A stretch of DNA of 64,000 nucleotides from Zhengella sedimenti (GCF_046506625.1 NZ_JBKFFP010000010.1:43300-107299), one strand, 5' to 3'; numbered from the stretch's first letter, positions 43,046 to 53,115 are shown. A program made the numbers and translations. The notes: generated from the letters alone by a model not told the origin.

Positions 43046-43908
43046 ATGTTCCGATTGTCAGGGCCGTGGCGGATCTTCGCACGATCGTTGCGGGATGGCG
43101 TCGCGAAGCAGCCAGCATTGCTGTGGTGCCCACTATGGGTGCCTTGCATGAAGGGCATCTCAGCCTGGTGCGTGCCGCGCTCGAAAAGGCCGACCGGGTG
43201 ATCGTGACGCTGTTCGTCAATCCAAAGCAGTTCAACAGCGCAGCCGATCTTGCCGCCTATCCGCGTACCGAGGTGGAGGACGCTGCAAAGCTGGCGCCAC
43301 TGGGTGCGCATCTGCTTTACGCGCCGGACGCTGCTGAAATCTATCCGGAGGGTTTTGCCACCGCGGTTTCGGTCGGCGGCGTCAGCGAGGGCCTGTGCGG
43401 CGCGTTTCGGCCGGGTCATTTCGATGGCGTCGCCACCGTCGTCGCCAAACTGTTCCTGCAGACCGGAGCCGATCTCGCGTTTTTCGGCGAGAAGGATTTC
43501 CAGCAGCTTCATGTGGTTCGCCGCATGGCGCGGGATCTGGACATTCCGATCACCGTCATCGGCTGTCCGACAGTCCGCGAAGAAGACGGGCTGGCGCTCT
43601 CTTCGCGCAACGTCCGGCTCTCACTGGCGGAGCGACTGGCTGCACCGAAGCTCGCGTCGATTCTGCACACAGCAGCCGGACAGATCGCCAACGGAGCGCC
43701 GGTCAGCCTGACACTGGCTGAGGCGCGCGCTGCCATCCTTTCGGCAGGCTACCGGGAGGTGGAATATCTGGAATTGCGAGCAGACGCCGATCTTCGGCCT
43801 TTGAACGCACTTTACTGTCCCGCGCGTCTGCTGGTGGCCGCCTGGCTCGGCAACACACGACTGATCGACAATGTCGAAGTTGTTCCCCTGCTGTCGCTTA
43901 GCAGTTAA
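43042..43908 (+). CDS. panC: Pantoate--beta-alanine ligase (pantothenate synthetase)
   Basis: PanC joins pantoate and beta-alanine with ATP. The 288-residue protein has the nucleotide motif VPTMGALHEGHLSLV, the QFNSAADLAAYPRT segment, GVATVVAKLFLQ, FFGEKDFQQL and the KMSKS-like SSRNVRLSLAER. Its ATG overlaps the panB stop (ATGA), indicating coupled translation. It is complete and of normal length. Confidence 0.95.
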   Translation: MNVPIVRAVADLRTIVAGWRREAASIAVVPTMGALHEGHLSLVRAALEKADRVIVTLFVNPKQFNSAADLAAYPRTEVEDAAKLAPLGAHLLYAPDAAEIYPEGFATAVSVGGVSEGLCGAFRPGHFDGVATVVAKLFLQTGADLAFFGEKDFQQLHVVRRMARDLDIPITVIGCPTVREEDGLALSSRNVRLSLAERLAAPKLASILHTAAGQIANGAPVSLTLAEARAAILSAGYREVEYLELRADADLRPLNALYCPARLLVAAWLGNTRLIDNVEVVPLLSLSS

Positions 43909-43979
43909 CCGAAAGAATGCGCCGGTTTGGTTCGGGTTGACCATTTAATCATGAGAATATGGGCTGCGGGATTCTCAAA

Positions 43980-44555
43980 TTAACTGCAATTGCAGGGAAG
44001 GCCTCGGCCGGTGGGCTTGAGCAGTTCGCCCTGCGGCTTGGTTAAACGGAGCCAGTCCGCCCAGTTATCTGGCTGGAGCACGACCACCTGACGATCATGG
44101 TAGGGCGCGACGTCCGGCCCTGGACTCGTCGTCAGCATCGTGAAGGAGGCTGGGTGATTGCCCTGGGCCTCACGCCATAGCCCGGCGATGGCCATGAAGG
44201 GGGCTCCGATCAGGCTGAAGCGATGTTTGGTTTTGGGGTACTTCTTGCCGGTGAATTCGTAGAATCCCGATGCCGGGATCAGGCAGCGCTTGCTGTCGGC
44301 GAAGTCTCGCCCTTCCGATCTAAAATTGAAGACCGGCCCACCCCTGGGCCCCGATGGCGGGAAGCTGAAGTTCATCTGGACGAGTTCGATCATGTCGCCG
44401 GCCGCACGCATGACCGGTCCCATATCGTTGATCCTGATATCGTCCGCCTGGGGCAGATCGAGTTCTGTCTGTTGCGTTGGTATCTCCAGCTCCAACGCCT
44501 GCATCATCTGGCAGTATTCAACCCAGCGAACGTGTTGCTCATAGGCATTGCACAT
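43980..44555 (-). CDS. SOS response-associated peptidase (SRAP/YedK/HMCES family)
   Basis: SRAP proteins form a covalent thiazolidine link with abasic sites in single-stranded DNA through Cys2. The 191-residue protein begins MCNAYEQ, giving the catalytic Cys2 after Met removal. It has the conserved FNFRSEG (Asn/Arg), LIPASGFYEF (Glu) and APYHDRQVVVL (His) motifs. It is convergent with panC. A plasmid copy may help repair during conjugative transfer, which passes through single-stranded DNA; that role is inference. Confidence 0.9.
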   Translation of the reverse strand: MCNAYEQHVRWVEYCQMMQALELEIPTQQTELDLPQADDIRINDMGPVMRAAGDMIELVQMNFSFPPSGPRGGPVFNFRSEGRDFADSKRCLIPASGFYEFTGKKYPKTKHRFSLIGAPFMAIAGLWREAQGNHPASFTMLTTSPGPDVAPYHDRQVVVLQPDNWADWLRLTKPQGELLKPTGRGLPCNCS

Positions 44556-44722
44556 CCGGTAAGGATAGCGTGAACTTCAAAATCTTTCGAGGGGTGGGGC
44601 GTCTTCCTCCGGAACCGGACTGTCGGCGAAGCTGAAGCCCCGCGGTGCGGGTCTTCACCCTCCGGGCGTCCATCCCTGACGCGGGCAGGGGCATTCGTGC
44701 AGTTGGGGGGAGTGCTTCTGAG

Positions 44723-45010
44723 ATGCTGAGGGCGATTTTGGCGTGGGTAGAGAGGCGGCGTGCGATCCGTCGCCGATGGCGGGAAGACGCCAGGCGCCTC
44801 GTCCGTCTCCACGGCCCGACTGCCTATTATGAGGCACAACGGCTTGCCGCAACATCCCGCGCGATCGAAGACGGCCAGTTCCTCCACTGGGCAAAGGTAG
44901 CTGCCGAGGTGGCGCGGATAGAACCGTCGGCCGAGATGGATATCGACGTCGTCCGGTCGATTGTCGATCACGAACTTCGTCATCGAGTTCATTCGGATCC
45001 TGAGCCATGA
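44723..45010 (+). CDS. Small hypothetical protein
   Basis: This 95-residue protein is unrecognised. It has a very basic N-terminus (MLRAILAWVERRRAIRRRWR), a helical middle (GPTAYYEAQRLAATSRAIED) and an acidic end. The internal ATG was preferred because the preceding in-frame part is low-quality sequence; GGGGGGAG lies upstream. It stands at the left edge of the plasmid accessory-gene block. Confidence 0.55.
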   Translation: MLRAILAWVERRRAIRRRWREDARRLVRLHGPTAYYEAQRLAATSRAIEDGQFLHWAKVAAEVARIEPSAEMDIDVVRSIVDHELRHRVHSDPEP

Positions 45011-45306
45011 CACGAAGAGGCGGGTCGCCGCGACAATACTGAGGGCACGTCAAGCCCGGTCTCTGCAATGGCTCTCTGCTACCGGGAAGGATGCGACTGG
45101 GTGCGGATCCATCCACGCGCAGGTCCGCCCCCGCTTGCTGTGCTGGCTTCCTGGTCCAGGTCCGTCCTCCTCCAATCAACCCACAAGGGGTCCGCTACGC
45201 GAGCGTGCGGCCGCTGCGGCTTCGCCTGCGCGGTGATTGCGGCCGGGCCCCGGACCCGACGGGCACCAGAGCGGGGATCGGCCCCGCCCATGGACGGAGC
45301 CCTTCA
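45011..45306 (+). other. GC-rich, hairpin-prone leader
   Basis: About 300 bases of very GC-rich sequence without a supported gene, with several short inverted repeats (for example around GCGGCCGCTGCGGC). It precedes a small ORF. Similar long GC-rich leaders precede several other genes in this block. Confidence 0.35.
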
Positions 45307-45492
45307 ATGTCGCACGATCTTTCACTCGCACAGAACCATGCCTGGAACCTCGCCCGCACCCTGATGGTGCCGGTTATTCTCTTCAAGGTCGACGACGAAT
45401 ACGGCGTCATGCCCGCCGACGAACTCGACGACGCCGAAATCGAGCCGCTCTTCGAATACGATCCCTACCAGGGCGGTCGGCCGGCTCATTGA
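45307..45492 (+). CDS. Small hypothetical protein
   Basis: A 61-residue protein (MSHDLSLAQNHAWNLARTLM; VPVILFKVDDEYGVMPADEL), acidic at the C-terminus with FEYDPYQGG. No domain is recognised. The compact, evenly coded sequence and its place in the block support a real gene. It is preceded and followed by long GC-rich leaders. Confidence 0.6.
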   Translation: MSHDLSLAQNHAWNLARTLMVPVILFKVDDEYGVMPADELDDAEIEPLFEYDPYQGGRPAH

Positions 45493-45775
45493 GCCGGCCT
45501 TCCTCGCGCGCCAAGCGCCCGGCCGTCTGAAGGCCGGGTTGCGCGTCGCATCGTCCTTTCCCTGCTGGTGGCGGGACGCCACGAGCCCTTATTGGGACGA
45601 GGTTTTGCCGCTTGCGCCGGGAAGCCCGCAAGGGAGGCTGCGCCGCCCCGGCAAGCCGGTGCGCCCCTGCGGCCTTCCGGCTTCGCGGCCGACCTCGAGG
45701 CCTGCCGGAAAGGTAGACAAACAGATCTGGACAAGGAAAGGGCCGGACGCCCCGCGGCGCCGGCGGGATTGACCC
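45493..45775 (+). other. GC-rich, hairpin-prone leader of the Toprim gene
   Basis: About 280 bases with multiple stems, such as CTTGCG/CGCAAG around 45610-45635. There is no supported gene. It lies directly before the DUF3991/Toprim gene and may be a structured 5' untranslated region. Confidence 0.35.
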
Positions 45776-46768
45776 ATGGAGCAGCATGAAATCGAGACAT
45801 TGCGAGACAAGGTGCCCTGCGCCGCCGTGCTCGAGCGCGAGGGCTGGACGGTGGACGTCAAGGAGAGCACCACACGCGCCGTGAAGTACCGGCGCGGGGC
45901 AGGCGAGATCATCATCGTCATCCACAATGGCAGGGGCTGGTTCGATCCACTCTCGGATGCCAAGGGCGACGTCTTCACCCTCGCCGGTCACCTGGCCGGT
46001 ATCGCCTTTCCGGCGGCCGTCGAGGCGGTTCGCAGTCTCGTCGGCTATGTTCCGGCCACGCCGTCCTGGAATTGCCCGAAGCGCACAGGCATTCCACTTT
46101 CGATCACCGACCGATGGCGGCGCCGACGACCTCCAACCATCGGGTCTCGCGCCTGGCGATATCTGGCAGATGAGCGTGCGATCCCAGTATCCATTCTGCA
46201 GGCCGCTATCGCACAAGGCCTGCTGCGCGAGGGGCCGAGCGGCAGCATCTGGACGGCGCATGTCGACCAAACCAGGCAACTGATCGGTTGGGAAGAACGC
46301 GGCCCCCAGTGGCGCGGCTTCTCCACCGGCGGCAGCAAGCAACTGTTCCGTCTCGGCAACGAGGCTGCGCTTCGGCTCTGCGTCACCGAGGCGGCGATCG
46401 ACGCCATGAGCCTTGCCGCACTCGAGGGCATGCGTGCCGACACCCTCTACGTCAGCACCGGGGGCGGGTGGTCGCCCGTCAGCGATAACGCGATCCGGTC
46501 GATCGCCTCGAACCCCGACATATTGATGGCCGCAGCCACCGACAACGATCGGCAGGGCGAGATCTATGCCCGTCGTTTGCAGGAGATCGTGCGTGAGACT
46601 GGGTGCCGGTACGAGCGGCTGCGGCCATCCACGCAGGACTGGAACAGCGATCTGAAAGGACAGGGGAAAGGAAACCCGGGAGTGGAAGGGGATATCAGAG
46701 CGGAATCGCTGCCGCATGCCCGGCCGTCGCGTCAAGGGAAGCTGCGCCCGGCTGGCGCCGGCCCTTGA
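45776..46768 (+). CDS. DUF3991 and Toprim domain protein
   Basis: The 330-residue protein combines a DUF3991-like middle (WRYLADERAIPVSILQAAIA, IWTAHVDQTRQLIGWEERGP) with a Toprim-like region. In the latter, LCVTEAAIDAMSLAALEG supplies the acidic switch and ILMAAATDNDRQGEIYA the second motif. Such proteins occur on rhizobial plasmids near conjugation and mobilisation genes and may have primase-like or nucleotidyl-transfer roles. The N-terminal part (LREKVP-like LRDKVPCAAVLEREGW) resembles a zinc-less primase segment. The last 50 residues are disordered. Confidence 0.78.
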   Translation: MEQHEIETLRDKVPCAAVLEREGWTVDVKESTTRAVKYRRGAGEIIIVIHNGRGWFDPLSDAKGDVFTLAGHLAGIAFPAAVEAVRSLVGYVPATPSWNCPKRTGIPLSITDRWRRRRPPTIGSRAWRYLADERAIPVSILQAAIAQGLLREGPSGSIWTAHVDQTRQLIGWEERGPQWRGFSTGGSKQLFRLGNEAALRLCVTEAAIDAMSLAALEGMRADTLYVSTGGGWSPVSDNAIRSIASNPDILMAAATDNDRQGEIYARRLQEIVRETGCRYERLRPSTQDWNSDLKGQGKGNPGVEGDIRAESLPHARPSRQGKLRPAGAGP

Positions 46769-46880
46769 CCCGCCGGACCGGAGAGGCGGCCGCGGGAATG
46801 GGTGATGAGAAGGCATGAAGGTGATGATCCGGTCGGATGGACAGGATCGCGCTTGATGCCGACGGACGACAGGAGCCGCC

Positions 46881-47486
46881 ATGATCACCCAAACTTCCTT
46901 CCGCAAGGTCTTCGAGGGCGTCGCCACGCGCCAACAGATGTTCCATATGTTCGATCGCCATGGCCCGGCGCCGATGAGCAAGGCACGCCTCACCGGCCGC
47001 CTCTATGACGGCGAGTGGTTCGAGATCGGCCGGGCCGAGCACGACTACATGTTCGAGATCCTGCCGCCGCTCTGGATTCGCGGCGACATGTTCGCAATGC
47101 GCGAGTTCATGACCGGCTCGATCACCAGCGTCTTCTTCGCACTCTCGATCGATGGGCGGCCACGCTACTTCCACGCCTATTGCGATATGTCGGCCAAGGG
47201 TTCGGCCGAGCGCATGCGCGATGTGATCATCGAGCGGGAATCCCGCCCCGTCCGTGCCATGACGCGCGCGGAGCGGCTCGACCATATCTGGAGCACGACC
47301 CATGCCGACTATCGCGGTTATGCGGGTGAGCGGTGGCCCGAGGCCGACCAGGACAAGCGAACCGTGCTGGTCTATGGCGGCGGCCAAGGGACGGTCCTGA
47401 AGCTTCTGGACGATCTGACCGCCCCCGAGATCAGCGCCAAGCTGCCGGTCCATCTCCGCTACCTGCCCGCCGCGATTGCAGCCTGA
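46881..47486 (+). CDS. DUF1419 family protein
   Basis: The 201-residue protein matches the DUF1419 pattern: FRKVFEGVATRQQMFHMFDR, LYDGEWFEIGRAEHDYMFEI and LPPLWIRGDMFAMREF, then a basic region. Function is unknown. It is followed after 12 bases by the DUF3085 gene, so the two are co-transcribed. Both families are typical of rhizobial and agrobacterial plasmids. Confidence 0.8.
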   Translation: MITQTSFRKVFEGVATRQQMFHMFDRHGPAPMSKARLTGRLYDGEWFEIGRAEHDYMFEILPPLWIRGDMFAMREFMTGSITSVFFALSIDGRPRYFHAYCDMSAKGSAERMRDVIIERESRPVRAMTRAERLDHIWSTTHADYRGYAGERWPEADQDKRTVLVYGGGQGTVLKLLDDLTAPEISAKLPVHLRYLPAAIAA

Positions 47487-47498
47487 TCGGAGGCTGTC

Positions 47499-47897
47499 AT
47501 GTTCACATTTCCTATTCTCGGCGTTCGCAAGGTCATCGAGCGCGGCATCGCCGATGCCGCCGTCAATGGGGGATTTCGCAATCCCTACTACGGCATCAAG
47601 CCCGGTAAGGATGAAAAGCCGGGACTTTGGCTGGTCGGCGATCAGGGCGTCTATCTCCTCTCCAACGGCAAGCTCGCCGAGGGTGAGCGCGCCCTCGTGA
47701 TCTATTCGGATGAATGCCACCCGGTCGGCAATCCCGACTGGTGGCACTACAAGAACCGGCATTTTGGTGGTGACGACGGCATCGAGTTCCTCGACGCTGA
47801 AAGACTGATCCCGCTGTTCGACCGGAACACGCGCTGCACGCATCTGCGCGTGCAACTGACCGAGACGGACGTCTCGCTGTCGCTGATCGCCCGCTAG
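47499..47897 (+). CDS. DUF3085 family protein
   Basis: The 132-residue protein carries the DUF3085 core (GKDEKPGLWLVGDQGVYLLS, VIYSDECHPVGNPDWWHYKN, FGGDDGIEF). Function is unknown. The ATG follows the DUF1419 stop by 12 bases, preceded by GGAGG at a good distance. The protein has no membrane segment or catalytic motif that I recognise. Confidence 0.82.
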   Translation: MFTFPILGVRKVIERGIADAAVNGGFRNPYYGIKPGKDEKPGLWLVGDQGVYLLSNGKLAEGERALVIYSDECHPVGNPDWWHYKNRHFGGDDGIEFLDAERLIPLFDRNTRCTHLRVQLTETDVSLSLIAR

Positions 47898-47982
47898 CCC
47901 ATCCCACAACCCCGTCAGCGTTTCGCGCGGCCGCACACGCGGGTCGCGTGATCGCGCTCGCCATAATCCCAGGAGATATCCC

Positions 47983-50900
47983 GTGTCCCACGACGACCCC
48001 TTCACGCTCGACCTGTTCGGCAATACCGCACTTTCCTCAGGTCTCGGCCTTGGCGTGACCGCCTTTTCCGACAGTGCGGCCAACGATCCGGACGATGACG
48101 ACCCGGCCCCGCATTCTCCCACGCCTGCCGTGCCCGCCACGGCGGATGCTCAACTCTTGCGCCGGGCGCCCAATGGCGAGAACTTCCATCTCGCCGGCAC
48201 GCGCGGTCTCGCCAAATCCTGGCGGGAGCGCGCCCGCGACAACATCGCGGCGATCCGGCTCGCCGCCTCGATCGTCGATGAGCAGCGTCCGGCCTCGGTC
48301 GACGAGCAGGCCGCGCTGATCCGGTTCACCGGCTTCGGCGCTTCCGAGCTCGCCAACGGCGTGTTTCGTCTCCCAGGCGAGCTTGAGTTTCGCGAGGGCT
48401 GGGCGGACATCGGCGCCGACCTCGAGGACGCGATCGACGGCGGCGACTACGCGTCGCTCGCCCGCTGCACCCAGTATGCGCACTTCACCCCCGAATATAT
48501 CGTCCGGGCCATCTGGTCGGGCCTGCAGCGGCTCGGCTTTCGCGGCGGCCGTGTGCTCGAGCCCGGTGTCGGCACCGGACTGTTTCCGGCGCTGATGCCG
48601 GCGGCGCTACATCCCGTCACCCATCTCACGGGCGTCGAGATCGATCCGGTTACCTCCCGGATCGCCCGTCTGCTGCAGCCGCGCGCCAAAATACTCAATC
48701 AGGATTTCGCGCGGGTCGATCTGCCGGCGCATTTCGACCTGGCGATCGGCAATCCTCCCTTCTCCGACCGCACCGTGCGCAGCGACCGCGCGTTGCGCGC
48801 GCTCGGCCTGCGCCTGCATGACTATTTCATCGTGAAGGCGGTTCGGGCGTTGAAGCCCGGCGGGCTGGCCGCCTTCGTGACCTCGAGCGGCACCATGGAC
48901 AAGGCCGATGGCCGTGCACGCGGGACGATCGCGGCTGCGGCCGATCTTGTCGGCGCCATACGTTTGCCAGGGGGCAGCTTCCGTGCCGATGCCGGAACCG
49001 ATGTCATCGTCGACGTCCTCTTCTTCCGCAAGCGCAAGGACGGAGAGGTGGCGGGCGATCAAGGCTGGCTCGATCTGGCGGAGGTGCGACCACTGAGCGA
49101 GGACGACGGGGGTATCCGGGTCAATCGCTGGTTCGCCGAGCACCCCGATATGGTTCTTGGCGAACATGCGCTGCGGCGCGGCATCTACGGTACCGACGAG
49201 ACCTATACCTGCCTACCGCGCCCGGACGTCGATCTCGACGCCGCGCTCGCGACCGCGATCCAGGCGCTTCCAGAAGCCATCTATGACGGCAAGCCGGAAG
49301 ACTGCGGTCCCGACGTAGACGACAGTGGCGACGACCCGGCATCAACTGCGACTATGCCGAACGGCGCGACCGCTCGTGAAGGCAGCTATTTCATAGGCAA
49401 GAACGCCGCCCTGATGCAAATGGTCGACGGCGAGGCCGTGACCATCACCGTCAGGAAGGGACGGGGAGGGGACGGCGTCTCCGACAAGCAGGCCCGCATC
49501 ATTCGCAAGCTGATCCCGATCCGCGACGCCGTGCGCGAGGTGCTGAAACTCCAGGAATTCGACCGGCAGTGGAAGCCGGCGCAGGTCAAGCTGCGCATTG
49601 CCTGGTCGAACTTCGTGCGTGAATTCGGGCCGATCAACTTCACCACCGTCTCGACCACCGAAGACTCAGAAACCGGCGAAGTGCGGGAGACGCATCGCCG
49701 TCCCAATCTCCAGCCCTTCCTCGACGACCCCGACTGCTGGCTGGTAGCATCCATCGAGGACTACGACCTCGAGACCAATACCGCCCGGTCCGGCCCGATC
49801 TTCACCGAGCGCGTCATCGCGCCGCCGCCGCCGCCGATCATCACGTCGGCCGCCGATGCCCTCGCCGTCGTGCTCAACGAACGTGGCCATGTCGACGCCG
49901 ATCACATCGCGGAATTGCTGCATCGCGATGTCGCCGATGTCGTTGACGAGTTGGGGCAGGCGATCTTCCGGGATCCGACGTCCGGTTCCTGGCAAACCGC
50001 CGATGCGTATCTCTCCGGCGCCGTTCGCTCCAAGCTCGCTGCCGCCGAGGCCGCCGCTGCGCTCGATCCAGCCTTTGCCCGCAATGTCGAAGCGCTCAAG
50101 GGCGTCCAGCCCGCCGATCTCAGGCCCTCCGACATCACCGCCCGCCTCGGCGCACCCTGGATTCCGGCGACCGACATTGTCACATTTGTCAAACAGACGA
50201 TGGATGCCGACATCAGCATCCATCACACGCCCGAACTTGCATGCTGGACGGTCAGTGCGCGCCAACTCGGCTGGAGCGCCGCCGGCACGACCGAATGGGG
50301 CACGCATCGTCGCGATGCCGGGCAGCTGCTGTCCGACGCGCTCAATTCCTCCATCCCGCAGATCTTCGACACGGTGAAGGACGGCGACACCGAACGGCGC
50401 GTCCTCAATACCGTCGAGACCGAAGCGGCCAAGGAAAAGCTGCAGAAGATCAAGACGGCGTTCCAGAAATGGATCTGGAGCGATCCGGATCGCACTGACC
50501 GATTGGCGCGGCTCTACAACGACACCTTCAACAACATCGCGCCGCGAAAATTCAACGGCGACCATCTCCTGCTTCCAGGCGCCTCCGGCGCCTTTTCTCT
50601 TTATGGGCACCAGAAACGGGCGATCTGGCGCATCATCTCGGCTGGCTCGACCTATGTCGCCCACGCCGTTGGCGCCGGCAAAACGCTCTCGATCGCGGCG
50701 GCGATCATGGAGCAACGCCGCCTCGGGCTGATCAACAAAGCCATGCTGGTCGTTCCCGGCCACTGCCTGGCGCAGGCGGCCCGCGAGTTTCTGGCGCTCT
50801 ATCCAAATGCCCGGATTCTGGTCGCCGACGAGACCAATTTCGTCAAGGAGAAGCGCCATCGCTTTCTGTCGCGGGCGGCAACCGCAAATTGGGACGCGAT

Positions 50901-53115
50901 CATCATCACCCATTCGGCGTTCCGCTTCATTTCGATTCCCTCGGCTTTCGAGCAGCAAATGATTCAGGACGAGCTCGAGGCTTACGAGGAGTTGCTGACC
51001 AAGGTCGACCGCGAGGACCGGCTTTCCCGAAAGCGCATCGAGCGCATGAAGGAGGGGCACAAGGAGCGGCTGGAGGCGCTGTCGAGCCGCAAGGACGATC
51101 TGCTCACCATCTCCGAGATCGGCATCGACCAGATCATCGTCGATGAGGCGCAGGAGTTCAGGAAGCTCAGCTTCGCCACCAACATGTCGACGCTGAAGGG
51201 CGTCGATCCCAGCGGCTCGCAGCGGGCCTGGGACCTCTACGTGAAATCCCGATTCGTCGAGACGAGAAATCCGGGCAGGACGCTCGTGCTCGCTTCCGGC
51301 ACGCCGATTACCAACACGCTCGGCGAAATGTTCACCGTGCAGCGGCTGATGGACAATGCTGCTCTCGCAGCGCGCGGACTGCACGAGTTCGACGCCTGGG
51401 CGTCCACCTTCGGCGACACCTCGACGGAACTCGAGCTGCAGCCGTCCGGCAAATACAAGCCGGTCACGCGCTTTGCCCAGTTCGTCAACGTCCCCGAGCT
51501 GATCGCCATGTTCCGGTCCTTCGCGGACGTGGTGCAGCCCGCCGACCTGCGGAAATATGTGAAAGTTCCGGAGATCGCCGGCGGCAAGCGGCAGATCATC
51601 ACGGCGGAGCCGACCACTGCCTTCAAGGCCTATCAGCGTCACCTCGATGATCGTATCAAGGCCATCGAAGAGCGCGAGGGTCCGGCGCAGCCCGGCGACG
51701 ATATCCTGCTCTCGGTCATCACCGATGGCCGCCATGCCGCGATCGACCTGCGCCTGGTCATGCCGGCCATGGACAATGAGGATGACAACAAGCTCAACGC
51801 GCTTGTCCGAAACACCTTCCGCATCTGGCAGGAGACGGCCGAGAACGAATATGTCCGCAAGGACGGCAAGCCCTTCGACAAGTCCGGCGCCGGCCAGCTC
51901 ATCTTCTCCGATCTCGGCACCATCAATGTCGAAGCCTCCCGCGGCTTCTCGGCCTATCGCTGGATCCGCGACGAGCTCGTCCGCCTCGGTGTGCCGCCGT
52001 CGGAAATCGCCTTCATGCAGGACTTCAAGAAGTCGGAGGCCAAGCAGCGGCTGTTCAACGAGTTCAATGCCGGCAAGGTCCGCATCCTGATCGGGTCGTC
52101 CGAAACCATGGGCACCGGCGTCAATGTGCAGGCGCGGCTGAAGGCGCTGCACCATCTCGACGTTCCCTGGCTCCCCTCCCAGATCGAGCAGCGCGAAGGC
52201 CGCATCATCCGCCAGGGCAATCAGCACGACGAAATCGGACTCTATGCCTATGCGACGCTCGGTTCACTCGACGCCACCATGTGGCAGAACAATGAGCGCA
52301 AGGCCCGGTTCATCGCGGCGGCTCTATCGGGCGACACGTCCATTCGCCGCCTCGAGGATATGGGCGAGGGGCAGGCCAACCAGTTCGCCATGGCCAAGGC
52401 CATCGCATCGGGCGATCAGCGCCTGATGCAAAAGGCAGGGCTTGAGGCCGAGATCGCCCGTCTCGACCGGCTCCATGCCGCCCATATCGACGACCAGCAC
52501 GCCATCCGCCGCCAGGTCCGCGACGCGGAGCGCGAGATCGAGCTTTCGAGCCGGCGCATCGCCGAAATCGGAACGGACATCGCGCGTCTGGTGTCGACCG
52601 CTGGCGATGCCTTCACAATGACCGTCACCGGAACCTCCTTCACCGAACGCAAGCTCGCCGGCCGCGCCTTGATGAAGGAGATCCTCACCCTTGTTCAGCT
52701 CAGCCAAGAGGGCGAGGTCGTCATAGCCGCGATTGGCGGCTTCGACCTGGAGTTCTCAGGCGAGCGCTTCGGCCGGGACGGGTATAGCTACACCACGGTG
52801 CTGATGCGCTCCGGCGCCGACTACGAGATCGACCTTGCCGTCACGGTCACGCCGCTCGGCGCGATTGCTCGCCTCGAGCATGCTCTGTCGAACTTCGAGG
52901 GCGAGCAGGATAATTATCGCTGTCGGCTGGAGGATGCCCGCCGGCGTGTAGCCTCCTATCAGCCACGTATTGGCGAAACTTTCGCCTTCGAGGCCGAGCT
53001 TGAACTGAAGCGGGAGCAGTTGGCCGATCTCGAAGCCGATCTCGCCGCCAGCACGGATGACGGTCCCGGCGTTGTGGTAGGGGCGGCTGATCATGCGACC
53101 CGCCAGGCGGCATGA
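47983..53115 (+). CDS. Large N6-adenine methylase-SNF2-type helicase fusion
   Basis: This 1710-residue protein combines a DNA methylase and a helicase. Near 170-280 is a SAM-binding domain (RVLEPGVGTGLFPALMPA) with the N6-adenine motif LAIGNPPFSDRTV. Near 880-1060 is a superfamily 2 motor with Walker A AHAVGAGKTLSIAAAIM, DEAQ box IIVDEAQEF and LVLASGTPITNTLGEMF. The second motor lobe lies near 1360-1430 (ETMGTGVNVQARLKAL, then QREGRIIRQGN). A coiled-coil C-terminus follows. The layout resembles phage P1 DarB-like and strawberry-notch-type proteins that may protect plasmid DNA from restriction. It follows DUF3085. Confidence 0.88.
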   Translation: MSHDDPFTLDLFGNTALSSGLGLGVTAFSDSAANDPDDDDPAPHSPTPAVPATADAQLLRRAPNGENFHLAGTRGLAKSWRERARDNIAAIRLAASIVDEQRPASVDEQAALIRFTGFGASELANGVFRLPGELEFREGWADIGADLEDAIDGGDYASLARCTQYAHFTPEYIVRAIWSGLQRLGFRGGRVLEPGVGTGLFPALMPAALHPVTHLTGVEIDPVTSRIARLLQPRAKILNQDFARVDLPAHFDLAIGNPPFSDRTVRSDRALRALGLRLHDYFIVKAVRALKPGGLAAFVTSSGTMDKADGRARGTIAAAADLVGAIRLPGGSFRADAGTDVIVDVLFFRKRKDGEVAGDQGWLDLAEVRPLSEDDGGIRVNRWFAEHPDMVLGEHALRRGIYGTDETYTCLPRPDVDLDAALATAIQALPEAIYDGKPEDCGPDVDDSGDDPASTATMPNGATAREGSYFIGKNAALMQMVDGEAVTITVRKGRGGDGVSDKQARIIRKLIPIRDAVREVLKLQEFDRQWKPAQVKLRIAWSNFVREFGPINFTTVSTTEDSETGEVRETHRRPNLQPFLDDPDCWLVASIEDYDLETNTARSGPIFTERVIAPPPPPIITSAADALAVVLNERGHVDADHIAELLHRDVADVVDELGQAIFRDPTSGSWQTADAYLSGAVRSKLAAAEAAAALDPAFARNVEALKGVQPADLRPSDITARLGAPWIPATDIVTFVKQTMDADISIHHTPELACWTVSARQLGWSAAGTTEWGTHRRDAGQLLSDALNSSIPQIFDTVKDGDTERRVLNTVETEAAKEKLQKIKTAFQKWIWSDPDRTDRLARLYNDTFNNIAPRKFNGDHLLLPGASGAFSLYGHQKRAIWRIISAGSTYVAHAVGAGKTLSIAAAIMEQRRLGLINKAMLVVPGHCLAQAAREFLALYPNARILVADETNFVKEKRHRFLSRAATANWDAIIITHSAFRFISIPSAFEQQMIQDELEAYEELLTKVDREDRLSRKRIERMKEGHKERLEALSSRKDDLLTISEIGIDQIIVDEAQEFRKLSFATNMSTLKGVDPSGSQRAWDLYVKSRFVETRNPGRTLVLASGTPITNTLGEMFTVQRLMDNAALAARGLHEFDAWASTFGDTSTELELQPSGKYKPVTRFAQFVNVPELIAMFRSFADVVQPADLRKYVKVPEIAGGKRQIITAEPTTAFKAYQRHLDDRIKAIEEREGPAQPGDDILLSVITDGRHAAIDLRLVMPAMDNEDDNKLNALVRNTFRIWQETAENEYVRKDGKPFDKSGAGQLIFSDLGTINVEASRGFSAYRWIRDELVRLGVPPSEIAFMQDFKKSEAKQRLFNEFNAGKVRILIGSSETMGTGVNVQARLKALHHLDVPWLPSQIEQREGRIIRQGNQHDEIGLYAYATLGSLDATMWQNNERKARFIAAALSGDTSIRRLEDMGEGQANQFAMAKAIASGDQRLMQKAGLEAEIARLDRLHAAHIDDQHAIRRQVRDAEREIELSSRRIAEIGTDIARLVSTAGDAFTMTVTGTSFTERKLAGRALMKEILTLVQLSQEGEVVIAAIGGFDLEFSGERFGRDGYSYTTVLMRSGADYEIDLAVTVTPLGAIARLEHALSNFEGEQDNYRCRLEDARRRVASYQPRIGETFAFEAELELKREQLADLEADLAASTDDGPGVVVGAADHATRQAA

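Noticed and set aside
49666..52227. 853-codon minus-strand frame inside the methylase-helicase gene
   Set aside because: It mirrors codon bias of the sense gene, whose methylase and helicase motifs are clear. Nothing coherent is seen in the antisense protein.
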